DNA of 64,000 nucleotides from Streptomyces viridiviolaceus (GTDB lineage: Bacteria; Actinomycetota; Actinomycetes; Streptomycetales; Streptomycetaceae). Under the pieces are notes generated by a model, which was not told the origin of the DNA, did not search any database, and was given only the letters and a program-made list of their open reading frames with translations. Made by a program: the position numbers and the translations under genes. Where the stretch lies: contig NZ_BMWA01000026.1 in NCBI RefSeq assembly GCF_014650995.1, forward strand, positions 1 to 64,000. Reading direction: 5' to 3'. This document shows, piece after piece, positions 1 to 7,287 of this stretch. Each line of letters starts with the position of its first letter. The first letter of the stretch is position 1.

Positions 1-165
1 GAGCTGATGGAGGCCCGCCGTCATCTGTACGAGGAGGTGGCCACCGTCGTCGTCGCCACCGACGCGCGCACCCCCGAGGAAGTGACCCAAGCCGCCCTCG
101 ACGCACTGGAGTTGAAGACCGCGTTGCCCGGGGGACGACCCCCGGCCCCCCGGCAGAAGGACGCT
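1..165 (+). CDS. aroK: Shikimate kinase, C-terminal part (partial, left edge)
   Basis: The first codons encode the tail of a shikimate kinase. The segment ELMEARRHLYEEVATVVVAT is the conserved last helix/strand region of AroK, which phosphorylates shikimate at O3 in the chorismate pathway. Only about 40 recognisable residues lie inside the window; the P-loop and body are off the left edge. No stop codon follows: the frame stays open through a Pro/Gly-rich stretch (residues such as LPGGRPPAPRQKDA) straight into aroB. Either the two proteins are fused or a stop codon has been lost. The family identity is clear; the exact end of the protein is not. Confidence 0.7.
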
Positions 166-1257
166 ATGGTGAACGAAGTGACAAGGATCCAGGTCGGTGG
201 CACCGCGGGATCCGAGCCCTACGAGGTCCTGGTGGGCCGTCAGCTCCTGGGCGAGCTCGCCGGTCTGATCGGACCCAAGGCCAAGCGGGTCGCGGTCATC
301 CACCCCGAGGCACTGGCCGAGACCGGTGACGCGCTGCGCGCCGACCTCGCCGAGCAGGGCTACGAGGCGATCGCCATCCAGGTGCCCAACGCCGAGGAGG
401 CCAAGACCGCCGAGGTCGCCGCCTACTGCTGGAAGGCACTGGGCCAGTCCGGCTTCACCCGCACCGACGTCATCGTGGGCGTGGGCGGCGGCTCCAGCAC
501 CGACCTGGCCGGATTCGTGGCCGCCACCTGGCTGCGCGGAGTGCGCTGGGTCGCGATCCCGACCACCGTGCTGGCCATGGTCGACGCGGCCGTCGGAGGC
601 AAGACCGGCATCAACACCGCCGAGGGCAAGAACCTCGTCGGCGCCTTCCACCCGCCCGTCGGCGTCCTGTGCGACCTCGCCGCCCTGGACTCCCTGCCCG
701 TCAACGACTACGTGTCCGGCCTGGCCGAGGTCATCAAGGCCGGCTTCATCGCCGACCCGGCGATCCTGGACCTCATCGAGGAGGACCCCCAGGCCGCACG
801 CACTCCGGCCGGACCGCACACCGCCGAGCTGATCGTGCGCTCGATCAGGGTCAAGGCGGAGGTCGTCTCCTCGGACCTGAAGGAAGCGGGCCTGAGGGAG
901 ATCCTCAACTACGGCCACACGCTCGGCCACGCCATCGAGAAGAACGAGCGCTACAAGTGGCGGCACGGTGCCGCGGTGGCGGTGGGCATGCACTTCGCCG
1001 CCGAACTGGGCCGCCTCGCGGGCCGCCTGGACGACGCCACCGCCGACCGCCACCGCACCATCCTGGAAGCGGTCGGGCTGCCGCTGCACTACCGCTACGA
1101 CCAGTGGCCCAAGCTGCTGGAGAACATGAAGGTCGACAAGAAGTCCCGCGGCGACCTGCTGCGCTTCATCGTCCTCGACGGCCTGGCCAAGCCGACCGTC
1201 CTGGAGGGCCCCGACCCGGCCGTCCTGCTGGCCGCCTACGGTGAAGTGGGCGAGTAG
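166..1257 (+). CDS. aroB: 3-Dehydroquinate synthase AroB
   Basis: NAD-dependent cytosolic enzyme that converts DAHP to 3-dehydroquinate, the second step of the shikimate pathway. From ATG 166 the protein is 363 residues, the usual actinobacterial length, beginning MVNEVTRIQVGG. Visible family motifs are the dinucleotide-binding GVGGGSSTDLAGFVA, the stretch PTTVLAMVDAAVGGKTGIN, and the metal-ligand histidine region LNYGHTLGHAIE. The start is preceded by GAAGGA four bases upstream. The same frame is open further upstream through the AroK tail, so translation as an AroK-AroB fusion cannot be excluded. A strong hairpin follows the gene. Confidence 0.95.
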   Translation: MVNEVTRIQVGGTAGSEPYEVLVGRQLLGELAGLIGPKAKRVAVIHPEALAETGDALRADLAEQGYEAIAIQVPNAEEAKTAEVAAYCWKALGQSGFTRTDVIVGVGGGSSTDLAGFVAATWLRGVRWVAIPTTVLAMVDAAVGGKTGINTAEGKNLVGAFHPPVGVLCDLAALDSLPVNDYVSGLAEVIKAGFIADPAILDLIEEDPQAARTPAGPHTAELIVRSIRVKAEVVSSDLKEAGLREILNYGHTLGHAIEKNERYKWRHGAAVAVGMHFAAELGRLAGRLDDATADRHRTILEAVGLPLHYRYDQWPKLLENMKVDKKSRGDLLRFIVLDGLAKPTVLEGPDPAVLLAAYGEVGE

Positions 1258-1308
1258 TACCCCGGCGCACCTTCCGTCCGATTCGCCTTCGGGCACGGGC
1301 ACTTCGGG

Positions 1309-1346
1309 CCGCCCCCGGCCGTTCACCAAACGACGGCCGGGGGCGG
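1309..1346 (+). terminator. Terminator hairpin after aroB
   Basis: Perfect 14-bp inverted repeat: 1309-1322 pairs with 1333-1346 around a 10-base loop. There is no U-tract, as is common for Streptomyces terminators. It separates aroB from the next gene. Confidence 0.75.
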
Positions 1347-1436
1347 TACCGTTCGGTAGCGAGCGGGGCCGCCCCGCTGTCAGCGCCCATCGCCTGAGGC
1401 GAACCGAGCCCAGAGAACGAGACGGAGTGGCACCGG

Positions 1437-2303
1437 ATGCAGCACGCAGTGGGTTCTCCGCTGCCGCCGCCCCACCTGCCGGGGCACGGACCGGCCATCG
1501 GCTGGTCCCCGGCCGCACACCACCCGGGTCCGCACCAGGGTTCCGCGCCCGTGCCGCCGCCTCCGGGCTACCCGACGCAGCCCCCGCACTCCACGGCCCC
1601 CCAGCAGCCCGCGCACCCCACGGCACCCCAGCAGCCCCCGGCCCCGGCCGTGCCGGACACCACCGGTCACGTACCGCTGCCGCCCGGCGGCCCCGTCGCC
1701 GTGCCCAGCGCGCCCCCCGCCACGGCCACCGTGCCCGAGCCGGCCACGACCACGCTCGCGGTCCTGCTGATCGGCCCCGCGGGTGCCGGCAAGACCAGCG
1801 TCGCCAAGTACTGGGCCGACCACCGCCGGGTCCCCACCGCCCACATCAGCCTCGACGACGTACGTGAATGGGTCCGCTCGGGCTTCGCCGACCCCCAGTC
1901 CGGGTGGAACGACAACTCCGAGGCGCAGTACCGCCTGGCCCGCCGCACCTGCGGTTTCGCCGCGCGCAACTTCCTCGCCAACGGCATCTCGTGCATCCTC
2001 GACGACGCCGTCTTCCCCGACCGCCCGGTCGTCGGCCTCGGCGGCTGGAAGCGGCACGTCGGCCCCGGGCTGCTCCCGGTCGTCCTGCTGCCCGGCCTGG
2101 ACATCGTCCTGGAACGCAACGCGGAACGCACCGGCAACCGCCGCCTCACGGACGAGGAGGTCGCCCGCATCCACGGCCGCATGGCCGGCTGGTACGGCTC
2201 GGGTCTGCCGATCATCGACAACTCCCAGCTCGACGTTCCGGAGACGGCGCAGGTCCTGGACGAGGTCCTGGCCCGCTCGATAGCGAGCCCCCCGAGCTGG
2301 TGA
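1437..2303 (+). CDS. P-loop ATP-binding protein with proline-rich N-terminus
   Basis: A 288-residue protein. Residues 1 to about 100 are Pro/Ala/His/Gln-rich and presumably disordered. Then comes a P-loop fold with Walker A GPAGAGKT at residues 113-120, followed by a kinase-like core (ISLDDVREW, then ILDDAVFP and a late RNAERTGNRRL basic segment). This is the AAA_33/predicted-kinase type of small P-loop NTPase, probably a phosphotransferase on an unknown substrate. No membrane segment or signal is seen. GGAG lies about 9 bases before the ATG. The gene sits alone between the aroB terminator and a dispersed palindrome. The function is not recognised beyond nucleotide binding. Confidence 0.8.
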   Translation: MQHAVGSPLPPPHLPGHGPAIGWSPAAHHPGPHQGSAPVPPPPGYPTQPPHSTAPQQPAHPTAPQQPPAPAVPDTTGHVPLPPGGPVAVPSAPPATATVPEPATTTLAVLLIGPAGAGKTSVAKYWADHRRVPTAHISLDDVREWVRSGFADPQSGWNDNSEAQYRLARRTCGFAARNFLANGISCILDDAVFPDRPVVGLGGWKRHVGPGLLPVVLLPGLDIVLERNAERTGNRRLTDEEVARIHGRMAGWYGSGLPIIDNSQLDVPETAQVLDEVLARSIASPPSW

Positions 2304-2318
2304 AGAGGCGGACCGGAA

Positions 2319-2360
2319 GCGCCCCGTCAGGGGCGCGGGGAACTGAGCGACCAGGCCCCA
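2319..2360 (+). repeat. Dispersed Streptomyces-type palindromic repeat
   Basis: The 7-bp stem GCGCCCC (2319-2325) / GGGGCGC (2330-2336), followed by GGGGAACTGAGCGACCAG, resembles an intergenic palindrome that I recall as very frequent in Streptomyces chromosomes. It lies in the gap between the P-loop protein and the M24 gene and may also terminate transcription. Copy number cannot be tested in one window. Confidence 0.4.
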
Positions 2361-2475
2361 CCGGCGGTCAGACGGCGAACAGCGGCCGGCCGCACCCCGC
2401 ACCCCGAGAACCAGCACCTCCCCACTCGGCCTCTCCCGAGCGGCGCCCCGCGAGCGGAGCTCTTACGCTCGGTTC

Positions 2476-3582
2476 ATGTCAGAGGTGTACGCGGCCCGCC
2501 GGACGCGCCTACGAGAACGCTGCAACGCGGGCGGCAGCGCGGCGGCGCTCGTCTCCCGGCCCGCCAACGTGCGCTATCTCGCGGGCGCCGCCCCGCACGG
2601 CGCCGTGCTGCTGCTGGGCAAGACCGAAGATCTGCTGGTGTGCGCCGGCCCGCCCGGCGACCGCTCCGCCGAGGGCCGGCCCGACGAGGCCCTGCCGGTG
2701 CGGTCCCTGCCCGGACCCGGCGGCGACCCCGCCGTCGCGGCCGCCGGCCTCGCCGCGGCCCAGGGCGCCGATTCCCTCGCCGCGGAGGAACACCACCTCA
2801 CCGTGGCCCGGCACCGCGCCATGCGCTCCGTCGCGCCCCGGCTGCGTCTGACCGACCTGGGCGGCGCGGTCGAACAGCTGCGGGTCGTCAAGGACGAGGA
2901 GGAGATCTCCTGCCTGCGGATCGGCGCGGAGATCGCCGACCAGGCCCTCGGCGAACTCCTGGAGTCCATCCTCGTCGGCCGTACCGAGCGGCACCTCGCC
3001 CTGGAACTGGAACGCCGCCTGGTCGACCACGGCGCCGACGGCCCCGCCTTCCCGACGTCCGTGGGCACGGGACCGAACTCCGGACGTCGCGGTCACCGGC
3101 CCACCGACCGGCGGGTGGAGGAGGGCGACTTCCTCTCGGTCTGCCTCGGCGCGACCTACCGCGGCTACCGCTGCGAGATCGGCCGCACCTTCGTGATCGG
3201 CACCTCGCCCGCCGACTGGCAGATCGAGCTGTACGACCTCGTCTTCGCCGCTCAGCGCTCCGGCCGGGAGGCGCTCGCGCCCGGCGCCGCCTGCCGCGAC
3301 GTGGACCGCGCCGCACGTCAGGCGCTGGACTCCGCCGGGTACGGGGAGAACCTGCCGACCGCCACGGGGCACGGTGTCGGGCTCGAAATCGACGAGGACC
3401 CTCAGTTGACCCCGGCGGCCATGGGTAAACTGGACGCTTGCGTGCCGGTCACCGTCGAACCGGGGGTCCACCTCCCGGGCCGGGGCGGTGTCCGGATCGA
3501 TGACACGCTCGTCGTACGCCCCGAGGCGGACGGCGGACCCGAGCTACTCACCATCACGACCAAGGAGCTGCTCGCGCTCTAG
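2476..3582 (+). CDS. M24-family peptidase homologue (Xaa-Pro aminopeptidase/dipeptidase fold)
   Basis: A 368-residue pita-bread protein. An N-terminal creatinase-like domain (1-135) precedes an M24 domain (about 140-365). Family landmarks are GTGPNSG (198-203), LGATYRGYRCEIGRTF (224-239), GHGVGLEIDEDP (298-309), TVEPGV (326-331) and GVRIDDT (338-344). Three of the five expected metal-binding acidic positions are changed: Cys223 where D is usual, Glu234 for D, and Asp342 for E. His299 and Glu328 are kept. The protein may therefore bind metal differently or be a non-peptidase member. It lies just upstream of efp-nusB, a common actinobacterial order. Confidence 0.85.
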   Translation: MSEVYAARRTRLRERCNAGGSAAALVSRPANVRYLAGAAPHGAVLLLGKTEDLLVCAGPPGDRSAEGRPDEALPVRSLPGPGGDPAVAAAGLAAAQGADSLAAEEHHLTVARHRAMRSVAPRLRLTDLGGAVEQLRVVKDEEEISCLRIGAEIADQALGELLESILVGRTERHLALELERRLVDHGADGPAFPTSVGTGPNSGRRGHRPTDRRVEEGDFLSVCLGATYRGYRCEIGRTFVIGTSPADWQIELYDLVFAAQRSGREALAPGAACRDVDRAARQALDSAGYGENLPTATGHGVGLEIDEDPQLTPAAMGKLDACVPVTVEPGVHLPGRGGVRIDDTLVVRPEADGGPELLTITTKELLAL

Positions 3583-3641
3583 CCCTGCGCTGAGCGCCTG
3601 CCCCGGGGTCGTCCCACGTCAGTCCAGGAGATTCCGCAACC

Positions 3642-4208
3642 GTGGCTTCCACGAACGACCTCAAGAACGGCATGGTGCTCAAGCTCGAAGGCGGCCAGCT
3701 CTGGTCCGTCGTCGAGTTCCAGCACGTCAAGCCCGGCAAGGGCCCGGCCTTCGTGCGCACCAAGCTCAAGAACGTGCTCTCCGGCAAGGTCGTCGACAAG
3801 ACCTTCAACGCCGGTGTCAAGGTCGAGACGGCCACTGTCGACAAGCGCGACATGCAGTTCTCGTACATGGACGGCGACTACTTCGTCTTCATGGACATGG
3901 AGACCTACGACCAGCTCCACATCGACCGCAAGGTCGTCGGCGACGCCGCCAACTTCCTCATCGAGGGCTTCGAGGCCACCGTCGCTCAGCACGAGGGCGA
4001 GGTGCTCTTCGTGGAGCTGCCCGCCGCCGTCGAGCTGACCATCCAGGAGACCGAGCCGGGCGTCCAGGGCGACCGCTCCACCGGCGGCACCAAGCCCGCC
4101 ACGCTGGAGACCGGCCACCAGATCCAGGTCCCGCTCTTCATCACCACGGGTGAGAAGATCAAGGTCGACACCCGCACGAGCGACTACCTCGGCCGGGTGA
4201 ACAGCTAA
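3642..4208 (+). CDS. efp: Translation elongation factor P
   Basis: EF-P binds between the ribosomal P and E sites and relieves stalling at polyproline stretches. It is 188 residues, the standard three-domain length, starting at GTG with AGGAG about 11 bases upstream. The loop KPGKGPAF (residues 30-37) places Lys33 at the tip that reaches the CCA end. The following proline (PGKGP) marks the actinobacterial subfamily, which is reported to work without lysine modification. No modification enzyme gene is nearby, which fits. nusB starts 2 bases after the stop, so the two are co-transcribed. Pro-rich neighbours such as the protein at 1437-2303 are plausible clients (inference). Confidence 0.97.
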   Translation: MASTNDLKNGMVLKLEGGQLWSVVEFQHVKPGKGPAFVRTKLKNVLSGKVVDKTFNAGVKVETATVDKRDMQFSYMDGDYFVFMDMETYDQLHIDRKVVGDAANFLIEGFEATVAQHEGEVLFVELPAAVELTIQETEPGVQGDRSTGGTKPATLETGHQIQVPLFITTGEKIKVDTRTSDYLGRVNS

Positions 4209-4210
4209 CC

Positions 4211-4645
4211 GTGGCCGCCCGCAACACGGCCCGCAAGCGCGCCTTCCAGATCCTCTTCGAGGGCGACCAGCGCGGCGCCGACGTCCTGACGGTCCTCGCG
4301 GACTGGGTCCGGCACTCCCGGGCCGACACCCGGCAGCCGCCGGTGAGCGAGTACACGATGGAGCTGGTCGAGGGCTACGCCGAGCGAGCCCAGCGCATCG
4401 ACGAGCTGATCGCCCAGTACTCGGTCGGCTGGACGCTGGACCGGATGCCGGTCGTCGACCGCAACATCCTGCGCCTCGGCGCGTACGAGCTGATCTGGGT
4501 CGACGAGACCCCGGACGCCGTCGTCCTCGACGAGATGGTGCAGCTGGCGAAGGAGTTCTCCACGGACGAGTCGCCCTCGTTCGTCAACGGCCTGCTGGGC
4601 CGGCTGAAGGACCTGAAGCCTTCGCTGCGCCGGGACGAGAGCTGA
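4211..4645 (+). CDS. nusB: Transcription antitermination factor NusB
   Basis: A 144-residue all-helical RNA-binding protein that, with NusE (S10), binds boxA of rRNA leaders and supports antitermination. Recognisable signatures are ARKRAFQILFEGDQ at the N-terminus, RNILRLGAYEL in the middle and FVNGLLGRL near the end. The GTG start overlaps the end region of efp by close packing (2-base gap), and the pair forms an operon. The gene is closed by two hairpins before the convergent bldD. Confidence 0.96.
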   Translation: MAARNTARKRAFQILFEGDQRGADVLTVLADWVRHSRADTRQPPVSEYTMELVEGYAERAQRIDELIAQYSVGWTLDRMPVVDRNILRLGAYELIWVDETPDAVVLDEMVQLAKEFSTDESPSFVNGLLGRLKDLKPSLRRDES

Positions 4646-4662
4646 GCCGGACCCCTCATCCA

Positions 4663-4711
4663 CGCCGGAGGGCCCGCAGCACGCATCACGCCTGCTGTGG
4701 GCCCTCCGGCG
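4663..4711 (+). terminator. nusB terminator hairpin
   Basis: A 19-bp stem, 4663-4681 with 4693-4711, contains one G-U pair and an 11-base loop. It lies 18 bases after the nusB stop. Confidence 0.8.
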
Positions 4712-4754
4712 TTCTGCCTGGCGGGCCCCTGAGCTCTCCCGGGACCCGTGAGAC

Positions 4755-4800
4755 GCCGCCGGGGTGGCCGGAACCGTGAAGTTCCGGCCACCCCGGCGGC
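4755..4800. terminator. Bidirectional terminator between nusB and bldD
   Basis: Perfect 20-bp inverted repeat, 4755-4774 with 4781-4800, with a 6-base loop. It sits between convergent nusB and bldD and can act for both strands. Confidence 0.85.
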
Positions 4801-4826
4801 ACGTTTCTGCTGAGGCGGCTGGGCGC

Positions 4827-5330
4827 TCAGGCCTCCTCGTGGGACGCCACCGCACGGCGCGCGTCCGCGTCCAGGACACCCCAGCTGATCAGCTGTTCGG
4901 TGAGCACCGACGGCGACTGGTCGTAGATGACGGCGAGGGTGCGCAGGTCGTCCTGGCGGATCGAGAGCACCTTGCCGTTGTAGTCACCGCGCTGCGACTG
5001 GATCGTGGCCGCGTAGCGCTGCAAGGGACCCGCCTTCTCGGCCGGCACGGTGGCCAGCCGCTCCAGGTCCAGGACCAGCTTCGGCGGCGGCTCGGCGGCA
5101 CCGCCCGGGGTGGTGCCCGGAAGCAGCTCCTGCACGGGAACGCCGTAGAAATCCGCCAGCTCGGCGAGGCGCTGCACGGTCACGGCACGGTCGCCGCGCT
5201 CGTACGAACCGACCACCACGGCCTTCCAGCGGCCCTGGGACTTCTCCTCGACACCGTGGAGGGAAAGGCCCTGCTGGGTGCGGATGGCCCGGAGCTTGGC
5301 CCCGAGCTGTTTGGCGTATTCGCTGGACAT
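4827..5330 (-). CDS. bldD: Developmental master repressor BldD
   Basis: Represses sporulation genes during vegetative growth and dimerises through cyclic di-GMP. It is 167 residues, the canonical length. The N-terminal XRE-type helix-turn-helix (about 8-65; LRAIRTQQGLSLHGVEEKS and WKAVVVGSYERG) is followed by a linker and the C-terminal c-di-GMP domain. The ligand motif RxD-X8-RxxD is intact: R114-G-D116 and R125-Q-D-D128. A perfect BldD box lies about 75-90 bases upstream of the start, consistent with known autoregulation. The gene is divergent from the pyrR operon and ends against a strong hairpin. Confidence 0.98.
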   Translation of the reverse strand: MSSEYAKQLGAKLRAIRTQQGLSLHGVEEKSQGRWKAVVVGSYERGDRAVTVQRLAELADFYGVPVQELLPGTTPGGAAEPPPKLVLDLERLATVPAEKAGPLQRYAATIQSQRGDYNGKVLSIRQDDLRTLAVIYDQSPSVLTEQLISWGVLDADARRAVASHEEA

Positions 5331-5401
5331 ATGGCTCCCCGGACACTGTGTCGACGCGGCTGGCTTGGTTCCGTGCCGCGCGGCTGGTAACTCACTGTGA
5401 G

Positions 5402-5416
5402 GTTACGCAGCGTTAC
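5402..5416. promoter_or_regulatory. BldD operator box
   Basis: GTTACGCAGCGTTAC matches the published BldD consensus nTnACnC(A/T)GnGTnAn at every fixed position. It lies between divergent bldD (start 5330) and pyrR (start 5617). Autorepression of bldD is the expected role; an effect on the pyr operon is possible but unproven. Confidence 0.85.
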
Positions 5417-5570
5417 TCTCCTGCGTCAAGCCGAATGGTCCGCACCGACGCTTCCGTGGTATCGGCGATCCATTACTCCGAAGGGGTGATACCGGGGTGG
5501 CGGAAGGGTGACAGGGGGGCGATCGGGTCACTCCCCGGGGCCTGCTACCGTAGGTGGCGCAATTCCGACG

Positions 5571-5606
5571 TCCTTTAAGGTCCGTCCCGTGAGGCGGAGA
5601 AGGAGG
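5571..5606 (+). promoter_or_regulatory. PyrR-binding RNA leader overlapping the pyrR ribosome-binding site
   Basis: The transcript can form an outer stem TCCTT (5571-5575) / AAGGA (5600-5604) and an inner stem TCCG (5581-5584) / CGGA (5595-5598). The loop TCCCGTGAGG contains the PyrR recognition core UCCnGnGAGG. The outer stem covers part of the Shine-Dalgarno AAGGAGG, so UMP-loaded PyrR would block translation, as described for mycobacteria. The structure was assembled by eye. Confidence 0.75.
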
Positions 5607-5616
5607 TCCGTTTCTT

Positions 5617-6186
5617 ATGGACACGCAGTCCGATGCACGGCCCGTACTCGAAGGGCCCGACATCGCGCGGGTGCTGACCCGCATCGCCCACGAGATCGTC
5701 GAACGCGCCAAGGGCGCCGACGACGTGGTGCTCCTCGGCATTCCGACCCGAGGCGTCTTCCTCGCCCGCAGACTCGCCGCCAAGCTGGAGCAGATCACCG
5801 AGCGCAAGGTCCCGGTCGGCTCGCTGGACATCACCATGTACCGCGACGACCTGCGCATGCACCCGCCGCGTGCGCTGGCCCGCACCGAGATCCCCGGTGA
5901 CGGCATCGACGGCCGTCTGGTCGTCCTCGTCGACGACGTTCTCTTCTCCGGCCGCACCATCCGGGCCGCTCTGGACGCCCTGAACGACATCGGACGTCCC
6001 CGCGCGGTGCAGCTGGCGGTCCTCGTCGACCGCGGCCACCGCGAATTGCCCATCCGCGCCGACTACGTCGGCAAGAACCTCCCCACGTCGCTGCGGGAGA
6101 CGGTCAAGGTCCAGCTCGCCGAGGAGGACGGTCGCGACACCGTGCTGCTCGGAGCCAAGCCGGCCACCCAGGGCGCCCAGCCGTAG
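5617..6186 (+). CDS. pyrR: Bifunctional pyr operon regulator / uracil phosphoribosyltransferase PyrR
   Basis: RNA-binding regulator that senses UMP, with weak UPRTase activity. It is 189 residues of the type I PRT fold. The PRPP-binding loop VDDVLFSGRTIRAALD is clear at about residues 107-122. Other family features are LLGIPTRGVFLA and LDITMYRDDL. It heads the pyrimidine operon and has its own predicted binding stem-loop just before the ATG, so it probably autoregulates translation together with downstream genes. A 115-base gap separates it from pyrB. Confidence 0.96.
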   Translation: MDTQSDARPVLEGPDIARVLTRIAHEIVERAKGADDVVLLGIPTRGVFLARRLAAKLEQITERKVPVGSLDITMYRDDLRMHPPRALARTEIPGDGIDGRLVVLVDDVLFSGRTIRAALDALNDIGRPRAVQLAVLVDRGHRELPIRADYVGKNLPTSLRETVKVQLAEEDGRDTVLLGAKPATQGAQP

Positions 6187-6301
6187 CACCGCTGCGTACG
6201 CGCACTCGCCCGCCGTACGCCCGCTCGGTGCGCCCACGCACGCGCCCGGACGCCCGAATTCTCCTGTTCTTCCGAATGAACTGCCTTACGGAGCCTGACA
6301 G

Positions 6302-7282
6302 ATGCAGCGTCATCTCATCTCGGCCGCCGACCTCACCCGCGACGACGCCGTCCTGATCCTCGACACCGCCGAGGAGATGGCCCGGGTCGCGGACCGGCCG
6401 ATCAAGAAACTCCCGACCCTGCGCGGCCGTACCGTCGTCAACCTCTTCTTCGAGGACTCCACCCGCACCCGGATCTCGTTCGAGGCCGCCGAGAAGCGCC
6501 TGTCCGCGGACGTCATCAACTTCACCGCCAAGGGGTCCAGCGTCTCCAAGGGCGAGTCCCTGAAGGACACCGCCCAGACCCTGGAGGCCATGGGCGTCGA
6601 CGCCGTCGTCATCCGGCACGGCGCCTCCGGGGCCCCGTACCGCCTGGCCACCTCCGGCTGGATCGACGCCGCCGTCATCAACGCGGGTGACGGCACCCAC
6701 CAGCACCCCACCCAGGCCCTGCTCGACGCGTTCACCATGCGCCGCCGGCTGGTCGGCCGGGACGCCGGCCTCGGCCGGGACCTCGACGGGCGGCGCATCA
6801 CGATCGTCGGCGACGTCCTGCACAGCCGGGTCGCCCGCTCCAACGTCGACCTGCTGCACACGCTCGGCGCCGAGGTCACCCTCGTCGCCCCGCCGACCCT
6901 GCTGCCGGTCGGCGTCGAGACCTGGCCGTGCGAGGTGTCGTACGACCTGGACTCCACGCTGACCAAGTCCGACGCGGTGATGATGCTGCGCGTGCAGCGC
7001 GAACGCATGAACGCCGCGTTCTTCCCGACCGAGCGCGAGTACTCCCGCCGCTACGGCCTCGACGGCGACCGCATGGCGCGGATGCCCGAGCACGCCATCG
7101 TCATGCACCCCGGCCCGATGGTCCGCGGCATGGAGATCACCGCCGAGGTCGCCGACTCCGACCGCTGCACCGTCGTCGAGCAGGTCACCAACGGCGTCTC
7201 CATCCGGATGGCCGTCCTCTACCTGCTGCTCGGCGGCAACGAACCCGCCGTCACCCATGCCCGCACCACCGAGGAGAAGTAA
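6302..7282 (+). CDS. pyrB: Aspartate carbamoyltransferase catalytic chain
   Basis: Condenses carbamoyl phosphate with aspartate to give N-carbamoyl-aspartate, the second step of UMP synthesis. It is 326 residues. The carbamoyl-phosphate motif EDSTRTRISFE (about 51-61), the HQHPTQALLDAF segment and the C-terminal MHPGPMVRGMEI are all intact. An ACGGAG Shine-Dalgarno sequence precedes the ATG. No pyrI is present, as usual for this class. pyrC begins 5 bases after the stop; the CarAB product feeds this enzyme from the same operon. Confidence 0.97.
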   Translation: MQRHLISAADLTRDDAVLILDTAEEMARVADRPIKKLPTLRGRTVVNLFFEDSTRTRISFEAAEKRLSADVINFTAKGSSVSKGESLKDTAQTLEAMGVDAVVIRHGASGAPYRLATSGWIDAAVINAGDGTHQHPTQALLDAFTMRRRLVGRDAGLGRDLDGRRITIVGDVLHSRVARSNVDLLHTLGAEVTLVAPPTLLPVGVETWPCEVSYDLDSTLTKSDAVMMLRVQRERMNAAFFPTEREYSRRYGLDGDRMARMPEHAIVMHPGPMVRGMEITAEVADSDRCTVVEQVTNGVSIRMAVLYLLLGGNEPAVTHARTTEEK

Positions 7283-7287
7283 GAACG

